Below, piece by piece: positions 14,307 to 16,471 of a DNA stretch of 16,471 nucleotides; the stretch's first letter is position 1; every line of letters begins with the position of its first letter. Where the stretch lies: the NCBI GenBank assembly GCA_946482165.1, contig CAMLQS010000084.1, positions 1-16,471 on the forward strand, read 5' to 3'. Both the position numbers and the translations under genes were made by a program. The notes below the pieces were generated by a model. It did no database searches. It worked only from the letters and a program-made list of their open reading frames with translations, and had not been told where the DNA came from. This DNA comes from an uncultured Verrucomicrobiota bacterium. GTDB lineage: Bacteria; Verrucomicrobiota; Verrucomicrobiae; Opitutales; Opitutaceae.

Positions 14307-15164
14307 ATGGTCATCGAACAGGCACCGCTGGAAGACGAGCTGGGCGACGTCCTGGACAAGGCGCTTCGCCTCGCCGGCTTGTCCGCGGACGCGCTCGCCA
14401 AGATCGCATCCGTATCCGTAGGAAAAATACACGACGCCCTCGATTATCGCCACGAGGACCTCGACCGGGCCGAGCTGGACCGCCTCGCCGCCGCCCTCGG
14501 ACTCGCCGCGGCGGGACTGCGCGAACTCGCCTCCGGCCGCTACCCTCTTCCCGTCGTGTGCGGACTCCCCTTCTGCCTGCATCCGCTGCGCTCGCCGCAC
14601 GGTCTCGGGACGGCCAACGCGTATCTCGTCACGGACTGTCGCGGCGGCGAAGGCGTTCTTTTTGACACCGGCCCGGATCCCGTCCGGCTGCGGCGCATGT
14701 GGCCCGCCGGCGTCACGCGTCTGGCGGCGATTTTCCTCACCCACGCGGAAACCGAGCATATCGGAGCGCTCGACGAACTGCGCCGCCTTTTTCCCAACGT
14801 GCCCGTGTTCGCCCCGACGGGGGCCGGCGTTCCCGGCGCGGCCGGCCTCGTCGACGGCGCCCGGATGGAATGCGCCGGCTACTCCATCGAGACGCTCGCC
14901 ACGCCGGGCCACGCGGAGGCGCACAACGCCTACCTCGTGCGCGTTCCCCGCGCCCCCCACGCCGCGCCGCTGCTCGCCTGCGGCGATCTGCTCTTCGCCG
15001 GCTCGATCGGCGGCGGCTACTTTTGCCCTCGCCGACAACGCGAGCAAGTGACGCGTATCTTGCGCGACTTGCCCGCCAGCACGGTCCTGGCCCCCGGCCA
15101 CGGACCGCTCACGACCATTGCTCACGAGCAGGCGCACAATCCCTTCGCCACGCCGACAGCCTAG
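14307..15164 (+). CDS. HTH (XRE-like) - metallo-beta-lactamase-fold fusion protein
   Basis: This 285-residue protein has two parts. Residues about 12-77 look like a Cro/CI-type helix-turn-helix: LRLAGLSADALAKIASVS, then KIHDAL, then LDRLAAALGL. Residues about 95-280 form a metallo-beta-lactamase-like domain: GLGTANAYLV (99-108), VLFDTGPD (117-124), LTHAETEHIGAL (144-155), TPGHAEAHNAYLV (199-211), CGDLLFAGSIG (225-235) and LAPGHGPL (261-268). The usual HxHxDH is replaced by His146-x-Glu148-x-Glu150-His151. With His202, Asp227 and His265 this resembles the flavodiiron ligand set. The function is unknown; hydrolase, diiron sensor or regulator are all possible. The ATG at 14307 is preferred because an upstream in-frame start at 14157 would translate the heptamer repeat and overlap pyrE. 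Confidence 0.85.
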   Translation: MVIEQAPLEDELGDVLDKALRLAGLSADALAKIASVSVGKIHDALDYRHEDLDRAELDRLAAALGLAAAGLRELASGRYPLPVVCGLPFCLHPLRSPHGLGTANAYLVTDCRGGEGVLFDTGPDPVRLRRMWPAGVTRLAAIFLTHAETEHIGALDELRRLFPNVPVFAPTGAGVPGAAGLVDGARMECAGYSIETLATPGHAEAHNAYLVRVPRAPHAAPLLACGDLLFAGSIGGGYFCPRRQREQVTRILRDLPASTVLAPGHGPLTTIAHEQAHNPFATPTA

Positions 15165-15205
15165 CGTCGTTCACGACCCGAGGCGCCCGATTCACCCGAT
15201 TGGGA

Positions 15206-16042
15206 CTAGGCCTCAGCGGCCAATCTCGCCTCGCGCTTCGCCTGAACACGCGCACCAACGAGAATCGCGAGTTCGAAAAGGACATACAGCGGCGCCGCGA
15301 ACAGGCATTGCGTGAACGGGTCAGGCGTCGGCGTGACGATCGCCGCAATCAGGAAGATGACCACGATGGAATGGCGCCGATACTTGCGAAGCGTCTGCAC
15401 CCGAAGAAACCCGAAGTGGACCGCCATTACGATCAACAGGGGGAACTCGAACGCCGCCCCGACCCCGAGCACCAGCCAAGTCAGCAGCGAGTAATAGCTG
15501 TCCGGCGTCCACAGCGGCGGGCCGAAGCCCAGCAATTTATTGATCTCAAGCGAGACCCGCAGCGTGCTCGGGATAAGGAGGAAAAACCCGAAGGCCGCTC
15601 CGAGGGCGAACAAAAGGAAAGCGCTAAACCCCGTCGGCAGCACGAGCTTGATCTCTTTTTCCGTAAGGGCCGGCGCGACGAACTGTCCGATAAACACGAT
15701 CATGAACGGCGCCGCCACGGCCAAGCCGCCGAAGCCGCAAAGCTGGATCACGATTCCAAAGCTCTCCATGATCGTGCGCGTGGTGAGCTCGAATTTCAGA
15801 TCGAGGTTCTCCGCTTGCACATGCCGCAGGGGCCAGAGCAGCACGTCGTTGAAATCGCGAAGGAAGTAGCCGATCAGGCCGGCCGCGATCGCGAATACGA
15901 CGGCGCATTTCACGAGCGTCCATCGCAACTCCTCCAAGTGATCGAGAAAGCCCATCGGCTTTTCGCGCGGGTCGGCCATGGCTTCCGCGTCGTCGGGATC
16001 GACGGCGTCGAATTGGTCGGAAGGTGCGCGGTTCTCGTTCAC
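15206..16042 (-). CDS. tatC: Sec-independent protein translocase TatC
   Basis: TatC is the inner-membrane receptor for twin-arginine signal peptides and exports folded proteins. From a GTG at 16042 the protein has 278 residues. Residues 1-30 are an acidic cytoplasmic leader, then comes the family motif HLEELR (35-40). Hydrophobic segments lie at about 43-61, 98-121, 137-158, 186-209, 226-238 and 246-264, the expected six. FEFPLL (198-203) and TPTPDPFTQ (237-245) are TatC signatures. ATGs at 15979 (residue 22) or 15955 (residue 30) are also possible starts, and neither has a clear Shine-Dalgarno sequence. It converges on the HTH-MBL gene, and both end in TAG, 41 bp apart. No tatA or tatB is visible in the window. 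Confidence 0.95.
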   Translation of the reverse strand: MNENRAPSDQFDAVDPDDAEAMADPREKPMGFLDHLEELRWTLVKCAVVFAIAAGLIGYFLRDFNDVLLWPLRHVQAENLDLKFELTTRTIMESFGIVIQLCGFGGLAVAAPFMIVFIGQFVAPALTEKEIKLVLPTGFSAFLLFALGAAFGFFLLIPSTLRVSLEINKLLGFGPPLWTPDSYYSLLTWLVLGVGAAFEFPLLIVMAVHFGFLRVQTLRKYRRHSIVVIFLIAAIVTPTPDPFTQCLFAAPLYVLFELAILVGARVQAKREARLAAEA

Positions 16043-16164
16043 AGCCCGCCGAGCAAGCCGGGCGCCCGCCGCTTTTCAACTTCTACCTTGGAGATATCGT
16101 CGCCGACGTCGGCTGGCCCCATTCCATGCACCACGCCCTTCCTGGTTATCCGGGCGCGTCCCAT
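16039..16164 (-). CDS. Possible small ORF overlapping the tatC start
   Basis: A 41-codon reading frame begins at an ATG at 16164 and ends in TGA overlapping the tatC GTG in a GTGA arrangement, as in coupled genes. The frame could extend to an ATG at 16251 (70 codons). It has no membrane segment, so it is not TatA or TatB. It uses codons such as ATA, AGG and GTA that are uncommon in the neighbouring genes. I do not recognise it, and it may be chance. Confidence 0.2.
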   Translation of the reverse strand: MGRARITRKGVVHGMGPADVGDDISKVEVEKRRAPGLLGGL

Positions 16165-16201
16165 CGCCGCCCCTTTCCGACGTCGGGCGCGGGGCGCGCC
16201 G

Positions 16202-16230
16202 TTGACACTCGGCGGCCGCTCCCTCTTCAG
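16202..16230 (+). promoter_or_regulatory. Candidate promoter for ppdK
   Basis: TTGACA, a perfect sigma-70 -35 hexamer, lies at 16202-16207, about 95 bp before the ppdK start. With a 17-bp spacer the -10 would be CTTCAG (16225-16230), a poor match. The perfect -35 in a divergent intergenic region is suggestive only. Confidence 0.3.
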
Positions 16231-16299
16231 TCTCGCCTTTGCGTGTCCCAACCCCGGAGACGCGCCGCACTACCACACTTCCCTAGACCCACCACATCC

Positions 16300-16471
16300 A
16301 TGGCTAAATCCACCGCCAAGAAACCCGCCGCGAAGGCCTCGTCCTCCGCGAACAAATCCGCCCCCGCCGCCAAGGCCGGCAAGGGCCCCAAATACGTTTA
16401 CACCTGGGGCGCCGGCAAAGCCGACGGCGACGGCTCCATGAAGGCCCTCCTCGGCGGCAAGGGCGCCAACC
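16300..16471 (+). CDS. ppdK: Pyruvate, phosphate dikinase, N-terminal part (runs off the window)
   Basis: PPDK interconverts pyruvate, ATP and phosphate with PEP, AMP and pyrophosphate in central carbon metabolism. Only the first 57 residues are present. Residues 32-57 contain YVYTWGAGKADGDGSMKALL and then GGKGAN, matching the start of the PPDK nucleotide-binding domain. Lys54 of GGKGAN is a conserved nucleotide-domain residue. Residues 1-31 are a Lys/Ala/Ser-rich extension not usual in the family, where this motif normally begins within about ten residues of the start. The ATG at 16300 is the first in the frame and is preceded by a C/A-rich leader without a Shine-Dalgarno sequence. The gene diverges from tatC. 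Confidence 0.88.
   Translation, partial: MAKSTAKKPAAKASSSANKSAPAAKAGKGPKYVYTWGAGKADGDGSMKALLGGKGAN

Noticed and set aside
15159..15211. GCCTAG/CTAGGC inverted repeat spanning the HTH-MBL and tatC stops as a terminator
   Set aside because: The arms are only 6 bp with 41 bp between them, there is no T-run, and the symmetry comes from both genes ending in TAG.
14699..16441. Plus-strand open frame of about 580 codons crossing HTH-MBL, tatC and the start of ppdK
   Set aside because: It overlaps three well-supported genes in other frames, and its translation is Arg/Pro-rich with no recognisable domain.

Overview
The window is a high-GC, gene-dense chromosomal segment from a Gram-negative bacterium. 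The most likely source is Verrucomicrobiota, class Opitutae (Opitutaceae-like). This rests on gene order (pth-rpsF-ssb-rplI-dnaB next to bamA-ompH-lpxD), the outer-membrane gene content, the near absence of Shine-Dalgarno sequences and the high GC. It is an inference, because no 16S rRNA or other decisive marker is present. No tRNA, rRNA, CRISPR array, insertion sequence or prophage gene was seen.

Layout. (1) 1-2179, + strand: the last codons of an unidentified gene, then pth, rpsF, ssb and rplI, closed by a strong intrinsic terminator. rpsR, which usually sits in this cluster, is absent. (2) 2180-2568: about 390 bp without a gene, holding a candidate promoter, a foldable region and clustered CGGATCC palindromes. 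(3) 2569-8374, + strand: dnaB, bamA (TTG start inside dnaB), ompH/skp, a terminator, then lpxD. This is the classic bamA-skp-lpxD envelope order. (4) 8411-10697, - strand: two adjacent extended-SDR sugar-nucleotide enzymes forming a two-gene operon. It converges on lpxD and diverges from prs. (5) 10698-10961: a divergent intergenic region rich in inverted repeats. (6) 10962-13490, + strand: prs with a terminator, then a DegP/DegQ (HtrA) protease. (7) 13588-14166, - strand: pyrE, separated from the protease gene by a bidirectional terminator. (8) 14167-14306: a pyrE leader hairpin and a degenerate 7-bp tandem repeat. (9) 14307-15164, + strand: a fusion of an XRE-like helix-turn-helix to a metallo-beta-lactamase-fold domain with an unusual metal motif. 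(10) 15206-16042, - strand: tatC. (11) 16300-end, + strand: the start of ppdK (pyruvate phosphate dikinase).

How the genes fit together. Translation and replication housekeeping genes lead into an outer-membrane biogenesis block. In that block BamA inserts beta-barrel proteins, OmpH/Skp escorts them through the periplasm, LpxD makes lipid A, the DegP/Q protease clears misfolded envelope proteins, and TatC exports folded proteins. The SDR pair probably makes a sugar nucleotide for surface polysaccharide. Prs makes PRPP and PyrE uses it.

Most of the window is conventional. The parts most worth a second look are the HTH-MBL fusion, whose ligand pattern HxExEH resembles that of flavodiiron proteins, the inverted-repeat region between the SDR operon and prs, the region upstream of dnaB, the heptameric repeat, and the window-wide lack of Shine-Dalgarno sequences.
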